A stretch of 64,000 bases of DNA from Kytococcus schroeteri (GTDB lineage Bacteria; Actinomycetota; Actinomycetes; Actinomycetales; Dermatophilaceae). The first letter of the stretch is position 1, and each line of letters starts with the position of its first letter. The translations under genes were made by a program, and so were the position numbers. Below the pieces are notes generated by a model, which worked only from the letters and a program-made list of their open reading frames with translations, did no database searches and was not told where the DNA came from. The DNA is taken from NCBI RefSeq assembly GCF_002847825.1, contig NZ_PKIZ01000004.1:64611-128610 (forward strand), in the 5' to 3' direction. This document shows positions 27,596 to 37,798 of the stretch, piece by piece.

Positions 27596-27973
27596 ATGGA
27601 AGCCAAGGCGCAGGCGCGGTACGTCCGCGTGACGCCCATGAAGGCTCGCCGCGTCGTGGACCTGATCCGTGGCAAGCAGGCCTCTGAGGCCCTGGCCGTG
27701 CTGCAGTTCGCCCCCCAGGGTGCGAGCGAGCCGGTGATGAAGGTGCTGCAGAGCGCTATTGCGAACGCCCGTTTCATGGCCGACCGCGACGCGACCGCCT
27801 TCGACGAGAACTCGCTGTACGTCAGCGAGGCCTTCGTCGACGAGGGTCCGAGCATGAAGCGTTTCCGCCCCCGTGCGCAGGGGCGGGCGAGCAAGATCCT
27901 GAAGCGCACGAGCCACATCACCGTGCTCGTGTCGCAGAAGACCGACGAGAACGCCAAGGGAGGGACCCGCTGA
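27596..27973 (+). CDS. rplV: 50S ribosomal protein L22
   Basis: 125 residues. The beta-hairpin that reaches into the exit tunnel ([19 protein letters not shown]) is present without insertion or deletion, so the macrolide-relevant loop looks wild type. The stop overlaps the rpsC ATG. Confidence 0.97.
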   Translation: MEAKAQARYVRVTPMKARRVVDLIRGKQASEALAVLQFAPQGASEPVMKVLQSAIANARFMADRDATAFDENSLYVSEAFVDEGPSMKRFRPRAQGRASKILKRTSHITVLVSQKTDENAKGGTR

Positions 27974-28764
27974 TGGGTCAGAAGATCAACCCGCACGGCT
28001 TCCGTCTGGGCATCACCACCGACCACAAGACCCGTTGGTTCGCCGACTCGACCGCCGAGGGCCAGCGCTACGCAGACTTCGTGAAGGAGGACGTGGCCAT
28101 CCGTCGGCTGCTGTCCACCGGCATGGAGCGCGCGGGCATCGCCAAGGTCGAGATCGAGCGCACCCGTGACCGCGTGCGTGTGGACATCCACACCGCTCGC
28201 CCGGGCATCGTCATCGGTCGCCGTGGCGCCGAGGCGGACCGCCTGCGCGGCCAGCTGGAGAAGCTGACCGGCAAGCAGGTGCAGCTCAACATCCTCGAGG
28301 TGAAGAACCCCGAGGCCGTGGCCCAGCTCGTGGCCCAGGGCATCGCCGAGCAGCTCTCTGCTCGTGTGTCGACCCGTCGCGCCATGAAGAAGGGCATCCA
28401 GTCCGCGCAGCGCGCCGGCGCCAAGGGCATCCGTGTCCAGTGCTCCGGCCGCCTGGGTGGCGCCGAGATGTCCCGCACCGAGTTCTACCGCGAGGGCCGC
28501 GTGCCGCTGCACACCCTCCGCGCGAACATCGACTACGGCTTCTACGAGGCCCGCACCACGTTCGGCCGCATCGGCGTGAAGGTCTGGATCTACCAGGGCG
28601 ACATGACCGACAAGGAGCTCGCTCGCGAGCAGGCCAACGCCCCGCAGCAGCGCCGTGGCCGTGGCGACCGTCCGGGTCGTGGCCGCGGTCGTGGCCCGCG
28701 TCGCGACGCCCCGCAGTCCGCGCCGGCCGCTGAGACCAAGGCGCCCGAGGGAGGCGAGAACTGA
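27973..28764 (+). CDS. rpsC: 30S ribosomal protein S3
   Basis: 263 residues: KH domain with [14 protein letters not shown] (the GXXG loop), C-terminal S3 domain to ~215, then a ~45-residue Arg/Gly-rich and Ala-rich tail ([20 protein letters not shown]). S3 lies at the mRNA entry site and contributes helicase activity. The tail lengthens it compared with E. coli (233) and is common in actinobacteria. Confidence 0.97.
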   Translation: MGQKINPHGFRLGITTDHKTRWFADSTAEGQRYADFVKEDVAIRRLLSTGMERAGIAKVEIERTRDRVRVDIHTARPGIVIGRRGAEADRLRGQLEKLTGKQVQLNILEVKNPEAVAQLVAQGIAEQLSARVSTRRAMKKGIQSAQRAGAKGIRVQCSGRLGGAEMSRTEFYREGRVPLHTLRANIDYGFYEARTTFGRIGVKVWIYQGDMTDKELAREQANAPQQRRGRGDRPGRGRGRGPRRDAPQSAPAAETKAPEGGEN

Positions 28765-29183
28765 TGCTGATCCCGCGTCGTGTGAAGCACCGCAAGCAGC
28801 ACCACCCCAAGCGTGGTGGCGCGTCCAAGGGCGGCACCCAGCTGGCCTTCGGTGAGTACGGCATCCAGTGCCTGACGCCGGCCTACGTCACCAACCGCCA
28901 GATCGAGTCCGCGCGTATCGCGATGACCCGTTACATCAAGCGAGGCGGAAAGGTGTGGATCAACATCTACCCCGACCGTCCGCTGACCAAGAAGCCTGCC
29001 GAGGTCCGCATGGGTTCCGGTAAGGGTTCGGTCGAGTTCTGGGTCGCCAACGTCAAGCCGGGCCGCATCATGTTCGAGCTCTCGGGTGTGACCGACGAGG
29101 TCGCTCGCGAGGCGCTCCGCCTGGCCATGCACAAGCTTCCGATGAAGTGCCGCATCGTGGCACGTGAGGGTGGTGACGCCTGA
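28764..29183 (+). CDS. rplP: 50S ribosomal protein L16
   Basis: 139 residues, standard; [16 protein letters not shown] and the [18 protein letters not shown] loop near the A-site tRNA elbow. It shares bases with both neighbours (TGATG overlaps). Confidence 0.98.
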   Translation: MLIPRRVKHRKQHHPKRGGASKGGTQLAFGEYGIQCLTPAYVTNRQIESARIAMTRYIKRGGKVWINIYPDRPLTKKPAEVRMGSGKGSVEFWVANVKPGRIMFELSGVTDEVAREALRLAMHKLPMKCRIVAREGGDA

Positions 29184-29419
29184 TGGCGCTCGGCTCCGAC
29201 GACAAGACGATGACCGACCTGCGCGGCCTGGACGACCAGGCCCTGCGTGACGCCCTGGCCGAGGCGAAGCAGGAGCTGTTCAACCTGCGTTTCCAGTCCG
29301 CCACGGGTCAGCTGTCCAACAGCAGCCGCCTCCGCGCGGTGCGCAAGGACATCGCCCGTATCTACACCGAGATGCGCGAGCGCGAGCTCAACATCGGCCG
29401 CGCCGCCCAGGAGGCCTGA
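29183..29419 (+). CDS. rpmC: 50S ribosomal protein L29
   Basis: 78 residues; two-helix protein at the tunnel exit, with [21 protein letters not shown] core ([11 protein letters not shown]). The C-terminal NIGRAAQEA extends a little beyond the E. coli protein. Overlaps rplP and rpsQ. Confidence 0.96.
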   Translation: MALGSDDKTMTDLRGLDDQALRDALAEAKQELFNLRFQSATGQLSNSSRLRAVRKDIARIYTEMRERELNIGRAAQEA

Positions 29420-29727
29420 TGTCCGAGCAGACCACCCCCGAGGTGTCCGAGTCCGGCAAGCTGCTGGCTCCCGGTGGCCGTCAGTTCCGCAAGGAGCGTC
29501 GCGGCTACGTCGTGAGCGACAAGATGGAGAAGACCATCACCGTCGCCCTCGAGGAGCACGTGAAGCACGCGCTGTACGGCAAGGTCATCCGCAAGACCAA
29601 GAAGGTCAAGGCGCACGACGAGAACAACACCGCCGGCGTCGGCGATCTCGTCCGCATCGCCGAGACCCGCCCGACCTCCGCGACCAAGCGCTGGCGCCTG
29701 GTCGAGGTCGTGGAGAAGGCCAAGTAA
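29419..29727 (+). CDS. rpsQ: 30S ribosomal protein S17
   Basis: 102 residues, with a ~20-residue N-terminal extension before [18 protein letters not shown]. Binds 16S rRNA in the lower body. It is the last gene before a strong hairpin and appears to end the S10 transcription unit. Confidence 0.97.
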   Translation: MSEQTTPEVSESGKLLAPGGRQFRKERRGYVVSDKMEKTITVALEEHVKHALYGKVIRKTKKVKAHDENNTAGVGDLVRIAETRPTSATKRWRLVEVVEKAK

Positions 29728-29751
29728 GACCCATCGATGGTGGGGACCGAT

Positions 29752-29791
29752 CCCGAGGTCCCGCCCGGCCCCAGGCCGGTGGGACCTCGGG
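29752..29791 (+). terminator. Hairpin closing the S10 operon
   Basis: An 11-bp outer stem and a 6-bp inner stem, nearly continuous, 24 bases after rpsQ. No U-tract. It marks the S10/spc border and could be a terminator or a partial attenuator. Confidence 0.65.
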
Positions 29792-29828
29792 TCCCAGCCC
29801 CACCTTCAGCCCATCCGGTTCGGCAAGG

Positions 29829-29852
29829 CTCACCCCCGTACGGCGGGGTGAG
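29829..29852 (+). promoter_or_regulatory. Hairpin in the rplN leader
   Basis: CTCACCCC pairs with GGGGTGAG, ending 26 bases before the rplN GTG. Together with the preceding hairpin it makes the spc leader structured. Confidence 0.4.
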
Positions 29853-29878
29853 AACCTGCTCGACGACAGGAGTTTGCA

Positions 29879-30247
29879 GTGATCCAGCAGGAGTCGCGAC
29901 TGCGCGTCGCCGACAACACCGGTGCGAAGGAGCTCCTTTGCATCCGTGTTCTCGGCGGTTCGGGCCGTCGCTACGCCGGCATCGGCGACACGATCGTCGC
30001 GTCGGTGAAGGACGCCATTCCCGGCGGCAACGTGAAGAAGGGTGATGTCGTCAAGGCGGTCATCGTCCGCACGACGAAGGAGCGCCGTCGTCCCGACGGC
30101 AGCTACATCTCCTTCGACGAGAACGCTGCCGTCATCCTCAAGGCCGACGGGGAGCCCCGCGGCACCCGCATCTTCGGTCCGGTCGGACGCGAGCTGCGTG
30201 ACAACCAGTTCATGCGCATCGTGTCGCTGGCCCCGGAGGTGATCTGA
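29879..30247 (+). CDS. rplN: 50S ribosomal protein L14
   Basis: 122 residues, standard; [17 protein letters not shown] and [13 protein letters not shown] start with ACAGGAG upstream. L14 forms intersubunit bridge B8 and binds RsfS. It opens the spc cluster. Confidence 0.97.
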   Translation: MIQQESRLRVADNTGAKELLCIRVLGGSGRRYAGIGDTIVASVKDAIPGGNVKKGDVVKAVIVRTTKERRRPDGSYISFDENAAVILKADGEPRGTRIFGPVGRELRDNQFMRIVSLAPEVI

Positions 30248-30250
30248 GCC

Positions 30251-30610
30251 TTGGCGAAGATGAAGATCAAGAAGAACGACCTGGTCCAGGTGGTGACCGG
30301 CCGCAAGCAGGAGAACGGCGGTGACCGCGGCAAGACCGGTCGCGTGATCGAGGTCTACCCCGAGCGCAACCGCGTGCTCGTGGAGGGCATCAACCGCGTC
30401 ACCAAGCACACCAAGGCCGGTGTGGGCGGCGGCGCCGGCGGCATCCAGACCGTCGAGGCCCCCATCCACGTGTCCAACGTGGCGCTGGTGGACCCGGAGA
30501 CCAACACCCCGACCCGCGTCCGCACGCGTGTCGAGAACGTCGAGCGCAACGGCCGCACCAAGGCCACCCGGACCCGCGTGTCCGTGCGCTCGGGCAAGGA
30601 CCTGGCATGA
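30251..30610 (+). CDS. rplX: 50S ribosomal protein L24
   Basis: 119 residues from the TTG at 30251. This rare start is supported by GGAGGTGATC at 30235-30244, a ten-base match to the 16S anti-SD, six bases upstream; the ATG at 30260 is too far from it. KOW motif near [19 protein letters not shown]. An assembly initiator of the 50S subunit. Stop overlaps rplE as ATGA. Confidence 0.95.
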   Translation: MAKMKIKKNDLVQVVTGRKQENGGDRGKTGRVIEVYPERNRVLVEGINRVTKHTKAGVGGGAGGIQTVEAPIHVSNVALVDPETNTPTRVRTRVENVERNGRTKATRTRVSVRSGKDLA

Positions 30611-31197
30611 GTGAGACCACCGAGATGACCGAGCAGACCGCGGCCGAGCGCCCGGCGCCCCGTCTGAAGGAGCGCTACCGCTCCGAGATCCGCGACGCGC
30701 TGAAGTCCGAGTTCGGCTACGCCAACGTGATGCAGATCCCCGGCGTCACCAAGGTCGTCGTGAACATGGGCGTGGGCGAGGCCGCCCGCGACTCCAAGCT
30801 CATCGACGGCGCCATCCGCGACCTGACCACCATCACCGGTCAGAAGCCGCGCGTGAACCGTGCCAAGAAGTCCATCGCGCAGTTCAAGCTGCGTGAGGGC
30901 ATGCCGATCGGTGCGAACGTCACCCTGCGTGGCGACCGCATGTGGGAGTTCCTGGACCGTCTGGTGTCGGTGGCCCTGCCCCGTATCCGTGACTTCCGCG
31001 GCCTCTCCCCGAAGCAGTTCGACGGCAAGGGCAACTACACCTTCGGTCTCACGGAGCAGTCCATGTTCCACGAGATCGACCAGGACAAGATCGACCGCGT
31101 CCGCGGCATGGACATCACGGTCGTGACCACCGCCGAGACCGACGACGAGGGCCGTGCGCTGCTGCGCGCTCTGGGCTTCCCGTTCAAGGAGAACTGA
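30607..31197 (+). CDS. rplE: 50S ribosomal protein L5
   Basis: 196 residues, with ~18 extra N-terminal residues before [28 protein letters not shown] and [17 protein letters not shown] are typical. It binds 5S rRNA and contacts S13 and P-site tRNA. Confidence 0.97.
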   Translation: MSETTEMTEQTAAERPAPRLKERYRSEIRDALKSEFGYANVMQIPGVTKVVVNMGVGEAARDSKLIDGAIRDLTTITGQKPRVNRAKKSIAQFKLREGMPIGANVTLRGDRMWEFLDRLVSVALPRIRDFRGLSPKQFDGKGNYTFGLTEQSMFHEIDQDKIDRVRGMDITVVTTAETDDEGRALLRALGFPFKEN

Positions 31198-31198
31198 C

Positions 31199-31384
31199 GT
31201 GGCGAAGACCGCTCTGAAGAACAAGGCCGCGAAGAAGCAGAAGTTCGCCGTGCGTGCCTACACGCGGTGCCAGCGGTGCGGCCGTCCGCACTCCGTGTAC
31301 CGCAAGTTCGGCCTGTGCCGCATCTGCCTGCGCGAGATGGCCCACGCCGGCCAGCTCCCGGGCGTCACCAAGTCCTCTTGGTGA
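31199..31384 (+). CDS. rpsN: 30S ribosomal protein S14, zinc type
   Basis: 61 residues, the short zinc-binding form: CQRC and CRIC supply the four ligands. GTG start two bases past the rplE stop, using AAGGAG inside rplE. The position inside the spc operon is the one of the housekeeping copy. Confidence 0.97.
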   Translation: MAKTALKNKAAKKQKFAVRAYTRCQRCGRPHSVYRKFGLCRICLREMAHAGQLPGVTKSSW

Positions 31385-31498
31385 CCACGTTCTGAATCCA
31401 CTCCACTCCATCACAGGTCCCCGGGTGCGCTGCGGCGCCGCGGGAACGCACCCCCGTTCCACCCGGCGAAACCAGGATGAGGAAGGGCGCGACTGCCC

Positions 31499-31897
31499 AT
31501 GACCATGACTGATCCGATCGCGGACATGCTGACCCGCGTGCGCAACGCCAACTCGGCGCAGCACGACGAGGTCCGCATGCCGTTCTCGAAGCTGAAGGCC
31601 CACATCGCCGACATCCTCAAGACCGAGGGCTACATCGGCGAGTGGAGCGAGGAGGAGGCGGAGGTCGGCAAGACCCTCGTCATCTCCCTGAAGTACGGCC
31701 CGAACCGTGAGCGTTCCATCGCGGGTGTGCGCCGGGTGTCCAAGCCCGGTCTCCGTGTGTACGCCAAGTCGACGAACCTGCCGAAGGTCCTGGGTGGCCT
31801 GGGCATCGCGATCCTGTCGACCTCCTCGGGCCTTCTGACCGACAAGCAGGCTGCAGCCAAGGGCGTGGGCGGGGAAGTCCTCGCCTACGTCTGGTGA
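31499..31897 (+). CDS. rpsH: 30S ribosomal protein S8
   Basis: 132 residues, standard; [16 protein letters not shown] at the start and [19 protein letters not shown] near the end. In E. coli S8 represses the spc operon; the 114-base spacer upstream is the largest in this stretch. GAGGAAGGG lies upstream of the ATG. Confidence 0.98.
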   Translation: MTMTDPIADMLTRVRNANSAQHDEVRMPFSKLKAHIADILKTEGYIGEWSEEEAEVGKTLVISLKYGPNRERSIAGVRRVSKPGLRVYAKSTNLPKVLGGLGIAILSTSSGLLTDKQAAAKGVGGEVLAYVW

Positions 31898-31923
31898 GCC
31901 CAGGACGAGGAAGGAACTAGAGA

Positions 31924-32463
31924 ATGTCTCGTATTGGACGTCTTCCCGTCACTGTGCCCAGTGGTGTCGACGTGACCATCGACGGCCAGGACGTGAAGGT
32001 CAAGGGCCCGAAGGGCGAGCTGACCACCACGATCCCTGCGCCGATCACGGCCGCGAAGAACGACGAGGGTGCTGTGGAGCTGTCCCGCCCGGACGACGAG
32101 CGCGACTCCCGCGCCCGTCACGGTCTGAGCCGCAGCCTGGTGCAGAACATGGTGACCGGCGTGACCGAGGGCTACTCCAAGACCCTCGAGATCAACGGCA
32201 CCGGTTACCGCGTGGTGGCCAAGGGCTCGGACCTCGAGTTCGCGCTCGGCTACTCGCACCCGATCCTGGTGAAGGCCCCCGAGGGCATCACCTTCGCCGT
32301 GGAGAGCCCCACCAAGTTCTCCGTGAGCGGTATCGACAAGCAGCTCGTGGGTGAGGTCGCCGCCAACATCCGCAAGCTGCGCAAGCCCGACCCGTACAAG
32401 GCCAAGGGTGTGCGCTACGAGGGCGAGCACATCCGCCGCAAGGTCGGAAAGGCTGGTAAGTAA
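31924..32463 (+). CDS. rplF: 50S ribosomal protein L6
   Basis: 179 residues, standard; two L6 domains, [16 protein letters not shown] and [18 protein letters not shown] with the GxKGKG-like C-terminal region. It lies near the sarcin-ricin loop. Confidence 0.98.
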   Translation: MSRIGRLPVTVPSGVDVTIDGQDVKVKGPKGELTTTIPAPITAAKNDEGAVELSRPDDERDSRARHGLSRSLVQNMVTGVTEGYSKTLEINGTGYRVVAKGSDLEFALGYSHPILVKAPEGITFAVESPTKFSVSGIDKQLVGEVAANIRKLRKPDPYKAKGVRYEGEHIRRKVGKAGK

Positions 32464-32466
32464 GCC

Positions 32467-32841
32467 ATGGCAAAGATCGTGAAGCGCCCCAAGGGCTCCG
32501 TCGCCTCGCGCGACCGTCGCCACGCCCGCCTGCGCAAGAAGGTCTCCGGCACCGCCGAGCGTCCGCGCCTGGCGGTGCACCGCTCGAGCCGCCACATGTT
32601 CGTCCAGGTGATCGACGACGTGCAGGGCAAGACCCTGGCGTCGGCCTCCACCATGGAGACCGAGCTGCGTGGCGCCGAGATGGACAAGTCCGCCAAGGCC
32701 CGCAAGGTCGGCGAGCTCGTCGCCGAGCGTGCCAAGGCCGCTGGTGTCGAGGCCGTCGTGTTCGACCGTGGTGGCAACCGCTACGCCGGTCGAATCGCCG
32801 CCGTCGCGGACGGTGCCCGTGAGGGTGGTCTGACGCTGTGA
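32467..32841 (+). CDS. rplR: 50S ribosomal protein L18
   Basis: 124 residues; [19 protein letters not shown] and the C-terminal [20 protein letters not shown]. Binds 5S rRNA with L5 and L25. Three bases after rplF. Confidence 0.98.
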   Translation: MAKIVKRPKGSVASRDRRHARLRKKVSGTAERPRLAVHRSSRHMFVQVIDDVQGKTLASASTMETELRGAEMDKSAKARKVGELVAERAKAAGVEAVVFDRGGNRYAGRIAAVADGAREGGLTL

Positions 32842-32881
32842 TGACCGAGAACACCCGTGCAACCCAGGGAAAGGACCTCTG

Positions 32882-33592
32882 ATGGCTGAGACTCAGCAGG
32901 GAGGCGAGCTCACCGGCGCGGAGGCCCAGAAGACCACCGCCGGTGACCGCACCAACGAGCGGTCCAACGACCGCAACAACCGCGGTGGCCGCGGTCAGGG
33001 TCGCAACGACCGTGGTGGCCGTGACGGCGGCCGCGGGCGCGGTGGCCGCGACGGCGGTCGCGACGAGGGCAACCAGTACCTCGAGCGCGTCGTCACCATC
33101 AACCGTGTCGCCAAGGTCGTGAAGGGTGGTCGTCGCTTCAGCTTCACCGCCCTGGTCGTGGTGGGTGACGGCGACGGCAACGTCGGCGTCGGCTACGGCA
33201 AGGCCAAGGAGGTGCCGCTGGCGATCTCCAAGGGCGTCGAGGAGGCGAAGAAGAACTTCTTCCGCGTCCCGCGCATCGGTGGCACCATCCCGCACCCGAC
33301 CCAGGGTGAGGACGCCGCCGGCATCGTCATGCTGCGCCCGGCCGCGCCCGGTACCGGTGTGATCGCCGGTGGCCCGGTCCGCGCCGTGCTGGAGTGCGCC
33401 GGCATCCACGACGTGCTGACCAAGTCGCTGGGTTCGGACAACCAGATCAACATTGTGCACGCCACGGTGCAGGCGCTGAAGCAGCTCGAGCAGCCGGAGG
33501 CCGTGGCCGCGCGCCGTGGCCTGCCGCTCGAGGACGTCGCTCCCGCGGCCCTGCTGCGCGCCCGCGCCGCGGCTGCCGGAGAGGGGGCCTGA
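32882..33592 (+). CDS. rpsE: 30S ribosomal protein S5
   Basis: 236 residues against 166 in E. coli. The extra length is mostly an N-terminal extension whose residues ~34-60 are a run of RGG and RG repeats with Asp, then the dsRNA-binding domain ([19 protein letters not shown]) and the S5 C-terminal domain. The spectinomycin-relevant loop KVVKGGRR is intact. Such RGG-like leaders occur in S5 of other actinobacteria. Stop overlaps rpmD. Confidence 0.97.
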   Translation: MAETQQGGELTGAEAQKTTAGDRTNERSNDRNNRGGRGQGRNDRGGRDGGRGRGGRDGGRDEGNQYLERVVTINRVAKVVKGGRRFSFTALVVVGDGDGNVGVGYGKAKEVPLAISKGVEEAKKNFFRVPRIGGTIPHPTQGEDAAGIVMLRPAAPGTGVIAGGPVRAVLECAGIHDVLTKSLGSDNQINIVHATVQALKQLEQPEAVAARRGLPLEDVAPAALLRARAAAAGEGA

Positions 33593-33774
33593 TGGCCACG
33601 CTCAAGGTGACCCAGGTCCGTTCCGCCATCGGCGCCAAGCCGCAGCACCGTGAGACGCTGCGCAGCCTGGGCCTGAAGCGGATCGGCCACACGGTCGAGA
33701 AGCAGGACCGCCCGGAGATCCGTGGCATGGTCAAGAGCGTCACCCACCTGGTGACGATGGAGGAGGTGAACTGA
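33592..33774 (+). CDS. rpmD: 50S ribosomal protein L30
   Basis: 60 residues, standard; [18 protein letters not shown] and [17 protein letters not shown] overlaps the rpsE stop (TGATG), with GGAGAGGG upstream inside rpsE. Confidence 0.97.
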   Translation: MATLKVTQVRSAIGAKPQHRETLRSLGLKRIGHTVEKQDRPEIRGMVKSVTHLVTMEEVN

Positions 33775-33776
33775 CG

Positions 33777-34265
33777 ATGGCCGACAAGAACACTGTCGAG
33801 GTGGAGACCACCGAGGCGACCGAGTCGCCGCTGAAGGTCCACGACCTCCGTCCGGCCCCCGGTGCCAAGAAGGCCAAGACCCGCGTGGGTCGTGGTGAGG
33901 CCTCGAAGGGCAAGACCGCCGGTCGCGGTACCAAGGGAACGAAGGCTCGTTACCAGGTGCCCGAGCGGTTCGAGGGTGGCCAGACGCCGATGCACATGCG
34001 TCTGCCGAAGCTCCGTGGCTTCAAGAACCCGTTCAAGGTGACCTACCAGGTCGTGAACGTGGACCAGATCGCCACGCACTTCCCGCAGGGCGGCGACGTC
34101 ACCGTCGACTCCCTGGTCGAGGCCGGTCTGGTGCGCAAGGGCCAGCCCGTCAAGGTGCTGGGCACCGGCGAGATCACTGTGGCGGTCAACCTGACCGCCG
34201 ACAAGTTCTCGGCCTCCGCCGAGCAGAAGATCGTGGCCGCGGGCGGTTCCACCACCACCCGCTGA
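33777..34265 (+). CDS. rplO: 50S ribosomal protein L15
   Basis: 162 residues; an extra ~18-residue N-terminus, then [35 protein letters not shown] and [19 protein letters not shown] late 50S assembly protein. The next feature is a strong terminator, so secY starts a new unit. Confidence 0.97.
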   Translation: MADKNTVEVETTEATESPLKVHDLRPAPGAKKAKTRVGRGEASKGKTAGRGTKGTKARYQVPERFEGGQTPMHMRLPKLRGFKNPFKVTYQVVNVDQIATHFPQGGDVTVDSLVEAGLVRKGQPVKVLGTGEITVAVNLTADKFSASAEQKIVAAGGSTTTR

Positions 34266-34284
34266 GGTCCTCGGACCCGACGCA

Positions 34285-34321
34285 CAGGGCCCCGCACCGT
34301 CACCGACGGTGCGGGGCCCTG
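34285..34321 (+). terminator. Terminator after rplO
   Basis: A perfect 16-bp stem with a five-base loop, 19 bases after the rplO stop. Confidence 0.8.
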
Positions 34322-34328
34322 CTGGTGT

Positions 34329-34334
34329 TAGGGT
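34329..34334 (+). promoter_or_regulatory. -10 box of secY promoter candidate
   Basis: TAGGGT seven bases after the terminator. The -35 would fall in the terminator stem (ACGGTG), so the two signals overlap. The leader would be ~115 bases. Confidence 0.4.
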
Positions 34335-34454
34335 CTTCTGGCGCCACGTGCGCCCCAGGGGTCGTCGCCGGACGGCGGCCCACGTCACCCGCAGGTCGTG
34401 CCCGCCGGCACGCCCGACCGGACGGCCGCCGCGGGTCGGCCCACAGGAGGTTTC

Positions 34455-35774
34455 GTGCTCAGCTCATTCGGTCGGGCGTTCCTGACGCCAGACCTGCGTG
34501 GCAAGTTGCTGTTCACCCTGGGCATCATGGCCCTCTTCCGCCTGGGCTCGCACGTGCCGGCCCCGGGGATCGACTACCAGCTGGTGCAGAAGTGCCAGTC
34601 TCTGGGGTCGGGGAGCAACTCGTTGCTCGGGCTGACCAACATGTTCTCCGGTGGAGCGCTGCTGCAGCTGTCGATCTTCGCGCTGGGGATCATGCCCTAC
34701 ATCACCGCGAGCATCATCGTGCAGCTGCTCACCGTGGTGATCCCGCACTTCGAGCGCCTCAAGCAGGAGGGGGCGGCGGGCCAGGCCAAGATGACGCAGT
34801 ACACGCGCTATCTCACCATCGGTCTGGCGGTCCTGCAGTCGACCACGCTCATCAGCTTCGCGCGCAACCCCAGCCAGCTCTTCGGCGGCACGCCCATGCA
34901 GTGCCCGACCGTCATGCACGACGACTCCCTGTGGAGCGTCAGCCTCCTGGTGCTCACGCTGACCGCCGCCACCGGCCTCATCATGTGGCTGGGCGAGCTC
35001 ATCACCGAGAAGGGCGTGGGCAACGGCATGTCGCTGCTCATCTTCACGTCCATCGCCGCCGGCTTCCCGGCCTCGCTGTGGGCCATCAAGGACCGTGGCT
35101 GGGACAAGTTCGTCCTGGTGCTGCTGCTGGGCCTGGCGATCCTGACCGTCGTGGTGTTCGTCGAGCAGTGCACGCGCCGCATCCCGGTGCAGTACGCCAA
35201 GCGGATGGTGGGTCGCCGCATGTACGGGGGCACCTCCACCTACATCCCGCTGAAGATGAACATGGCGAACGTCATCCCCATCATCTTCGCCAGCTCCATC
35301 CTCATGCTGCCGATGATGGTGGCCCAGTTCCAGACGCCCAACGACGGCACCCGTCCGCCGGCCTGGGTGGAGTGGGTGTCGCGCCACCTGCAGATGAGCA
35401 CCGACCCGATCTACGTGGCCATCTACGTCACGCTCATCATCTTCTTCACGTTCTTCTACACGTCGATCACGTTCGACCCGGACGACGTCGCGGACTCCAT
35501 GAAGCGCTACGGCGGCTTCGTGCCGGGTGTCCGGGCGGGCCGTCCGACCGCACAGTACCTGCGCTACGTGCTCAACCGCATCACGGTGCCCGGCGCCCTG
35601 TACCTGGGCATCCTGTCCCTCATCCCGCTCTTCGCCCTCGACCGCCTCGGGTCGATCGGTGACTTCCCGTTCGGCGGTGCCTCGCTGCTCATCGTCGTGG
35701 GCGTGGGTCTGCAGACCGTCAAGCAGATCGAGTCGAAGTTGCAGCAGCACGAGTACGAAGGATTCCTCCGATGA
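34455..35774 (+). CDS. secY: Preprotein translocase subunit SecY
   Basis: 439 residues with ten predicted membrane helices. GTG at 34455 with CAGGAGG five bases upstream. Landmarks are [16 protein letters not shown] at the N-terminus, the plug region, and loops with [19 protein letters not shown] and [15 protein letters not shown], which bind the SecA motor and the ribosome. It forms the pore of the Sec channel with SecE. Its stop overlaps adk as ATGA. Confidence 0.97.
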   Translation: MLSSFGRAFLTPDLRGKLLFTLGIMALFRLGSHVPAPGIDYQLVQKCQSLGSGSNSLLGLTNMFSGGALLQLSIFALGIMPYITASIIVQLLTVVIPHFERLKQEGAAGQAKMTQYTRYLTIGLAVLQSTTLISFARNPSQLFGGTPMQCPTVMHDDSLWSVSLLVLTLTAATGLIMWLGELITEKGVGNGMSLLIFTSIAAGFPASLWAIKDRGWDKFVLVLLLGLAILTVVVFVEQCTRRIPVQYAKRMVGRRMYGGTSTYIPLKMNMANVIPIIFASSILMLPMMVAQFQTPNDGTRPPAWVEWVSRHLQMSTDPIYVAIYVTLIIFFTFFYTSITFDPDDVADSMKRYGGFVPGVRAGRPTAQYLRYVLNRITVPGALYLGILSLIPLFALDRLGSIGDFPFGGASLLIVVGVGLQTVKQIESKLQQHEYEGFLR

Positions 35775-36352
35775 CCCGCATGATCATCCTCGGCCCCCCC
35801 GGGGCCGGCAAGGGCACCCAGGCCTCCGGCATCGCCGAGCGCTACGGCATCCCGGCCATCTCCACCGGCGACATCTTCCGCGCCAACATCAAGGCCGGCA
35901 CCCCGCTGGGGGAGCAGGTCAAGGAGATCACCGCCTCCGGTGGCCTGGTCCCCGACGAGCTGACCAACCGCATCGTCGCCGACCGCCTCTCGCAGGCCGA
36001 TGCGCAGGAGGGCTTCCTCCTGGACGGCTACCCCCGCAACCTCGGCCAGGTGGAGGCCCTGGACACGATGCTCTCCGCGACCGGCCAGTCGCTGGACGTC
36101 GTGCTCGAGCTCGTGGTGGACACCGAGGAGGTCGTCCAGCGCCTGCTCAAGCGTGCCGAGATCGAGGGCCGCGTGGACGACACCGAGGAGGTGGTCCGCC
36201 ACCGCATGGACGTGTACGCCGAGCAGACCGCCCCGCTGAGCGACGCCTACGAGAAGCGTGGCCTGCTGCGCCGTGTGGACGGTCTCGGCGAGGTCGACGA
36301 GGTCGCCACCCGCATCAACGAGGCGCTCGACGCGGCCACCGGCAGGGCCTGA
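35771..36352 (+). CDS. adk: Adenylate kinase
   Basis: 193 residues, P-loop [10 protein letters not shown] at residues ~8-17, DGYPRN and the RxxxRxD-type region. The LID is the short form with no Cys zinc site, as in mycobacterial Adk. Interconverts ATP plus AMP and two ADP. Coupled to secY by a four-base overlap and followed by map, the common secY-adk-map order. Confidence 0.96.
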   Translation: MTRMIILGPPGAGKGTQASGIAERYGIPAISTGDIFRANIKAGTPLGEQVKEITASGGLVPDELTNRIVADRLSQADAQEGFLLDGYPRNLGQVEALDTMLSATGQSLDVVLELVVDTEEVVQRLLKRAEIEGRVDDTEEVVRHRMDVYAEQTAPLSDAYEKRGLLRRVDGLGEVDEVATRINEALDAATGRA

Positions 36353-36353
36353 C

Positions 36354-37199
36354 GTGCTCCGACGGGGGAAACGGCTGCCCGGCAAGACGCCCGAGCAGGT
36401 GCTGGCCATGCGCCGCGCCGGGCTGGTGGTGGCGCGCACCCTCGAGGCCGTGGGGCAGGCCCTGGCCCCCGGCCGCACGACCGCCGAGCTCGACGCCGTC
36501 GCCGAGGACCTGATCCGCGGCGACGGTGCGGTGCCCAGCTTCAAGGGCTACCAGGGCTTCCCCGCCTCGCTGTGCGTGAGTGTCAACGAGGAGGTCGTGC
36601 ACGGCATCCCCGGCGAACGGCGCCTCGAGGCGGGTGACCTGGTGAGCGTGGACTGCGGGGCCATCCTGGACGGGTGGCACGGTGACGCCGCCCGGTCGTG
36701 GGTGGTGCCCGGGGCGCCCGCGGACACGGCGATCGACGCCCTCGTGGAGGACACCCGCCTGGCCATGTGGCACGGCATCGGGGCGCTGCGTCCCGGGGGC
36801 CGCGTGTTCGACATCGGCGACGCGATCCAGGACCTGCTCGAGGAGCGCGAGGAGGAGCGCGGACTCACCTACGGGCTCGTCGAGGACTACGGCGGTCACG
36901 GCATCGGGCGGGAGATGCACATGGACCCGTGGATCCCGATGTTCAGCAGCCGCGGCACGAGCGATCGCGTCTCCGAGGGCCTCACCGTGGCCGTGGAGCC
37001 GATGGTGACGCTCGGATCGGCGCGCACCCGCACGCTGTCCGACGACTGGACCGTGGTGACGACCGACGCCTCCCGCGCCGCGCACTGGGAGAACACCGTG
37101 GCCGTGACGGCCGACGGGCTCTGGGTGCTCACCGAGCTCGACGGGGGAGCGGCCGGCCTGGCCGAGGCCGGTGCGCGCTACGCACCCCTGGGGGACTGA
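36354..37199 (+). CDS. map: Methionine aminopeptidase, type I
   Basis: 281 residues from the GTG at 36354, two bases after adk. Metal ligands are visible: two Asp in DCGAILDGWHGDAARS, His in GGHGIGREMH, Glu in VAVEPMV and Glu in HWENTV. Removes the initiator methionine from nascent proteins in the cytosol. A later start at 36408 is possible but would lose part of the first helix. The unit ends at the hairpin at 37221. Confidence 0.93.
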   Translation: MLRRGKRLPGKTPEQVLAMRRAGLVVARTLEAVGQALAPGRTTAELDAVAEDLIRGDGAVPSFKGYQGFPASLCVSVNEEVVHGIPGERRLEAGDLVSVDCGAILDGWHGDAARSWVVPGAPADTAIDALVEDTRLAMWHGIGALRPGGRVFDIGDAIQDLLEEREEERGLTYGLVEDYGGHGIGREMHMDPWIPMFSSRGTSDRVSEGLTVAVEPMVTLGSARTRTLSDDWTVVTTDASRAAHWENTVAVTADGLWVLTELDGGAAGLAEAGARYAPLGD

Positions 37200-37220
37200 C
37201 CGCCGGCCACACGCAGCCCG

Positions 37221-37252
37221 ACCCCGCCCCGGATTCGTCTCCGGGCGGGGTT
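37221..37252 (+). terminator. Terminator of secY-adk-map
   Basis: Nine uninterrupted base pairs plus two more after a one-base bulge, followed by TTCTG; 21 bases after the map stop. Confidence 0.7.
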
Positions 37253-37258
37253 CTGCGT

Positions 37259-37264
37259 TAGGCT
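37259..37264 (+). promoter_or_regulatory. -10 box of infA promoter candidate
   Basis: TAGGCT six bases beyond the terminator. As at secY, the -35 position falls in the preceding stem. It implies a ~95-base leader for infA. Confidence 0.4.
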
Positions 37265-37366
37265 GACCGGCCGGGCACCCGTGCGTCCACGTCCAGTGGC
37301 CCACGAGCCCGTCGTCTATGGCCGAACCCAGCAGGGGGGAGGCCGACCAAGTGAGTAGTGGAGGAC

Positions 37367-37588
37367 ATGGCCAAGAAGGACGGCGTCATCGAGGTTGAGG
37401 GCACGATCGTCGAGGCTCTGCCGAACGCGATGTTCCGCGTGGAGCTGACGAACGGTCACGTGGTCCTCGCCCACATCTCGGGCAAGATGCGACAGCACTA
37501 CATCCGGATCCTCCCCGAGGACCGTGTGGTGGTGGAGCTCAGCCCGTACGACCTGTCCCGCGGTCGCATCGTCTTCCGCCACCGCTGA
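37367..37588 (+). CDS. infA: Translation initiation factor IF-1
   Basis: 73 residues, the standard length, when started at the ATG at 37367 ([11 protein letters not shown]); the GTG at 37358 would add VED. A single S1/OB fold with [22 protein letters not shown] [15 protein letters not shown]. It occupies the A site during initiation. The GGAGG sits only two bases before the ATG, unusually close. The next genes rpmJ-rpsM-rpsK-rpsD-rpoA-rplQ are the classic alpha operon. Confidence 0.95.
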   Translation: MAKKDGVIEVEGTIVEALPNAMFRVELTNGHVVLAHISGKMRQHYIRILPEDRVVVELSPYDLSRGRIVFRHR

Positions 37589-37684
37589 GGGTCTCCGGGC
37601 CCTTCAGCACTCACCCCATCCGCACCGTCCACGCCTGCCGGTCCCACCGGTGGGCGTGCACGCACGATCCGAAGGCACTGGCAC

Positions 37685-37798
37685 ATGAAGGTTCAGCCGA
37701 GCGTCAAGAAGATCTGTGACAAGTGCAAGGTGATCCGCCGCAACGGCCGGGTCATGGTGATCTGCGACAACCTGCGCCACAAGCAGCGCCAGGGCTGA
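37685..37798 (+). CDS. rpmJ: 50S ribosomal protein L36
   Basis: 37 residues: [19 protein letters not shown] and a C-terminal HKQRQG. The zinc ribbon is complete: CDKC, then Cys in VICDN and the His five residues later. This is the zinc-containing form; a zinc-free copy would be expected elsewhere if the organism has one. It is short and easily missed, but sits in its conserved place after infA. Confidence 0.95.
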   Translation: MKVQPSVKKICDKCKVIRRNGRVMVICDNLRHKQRQG

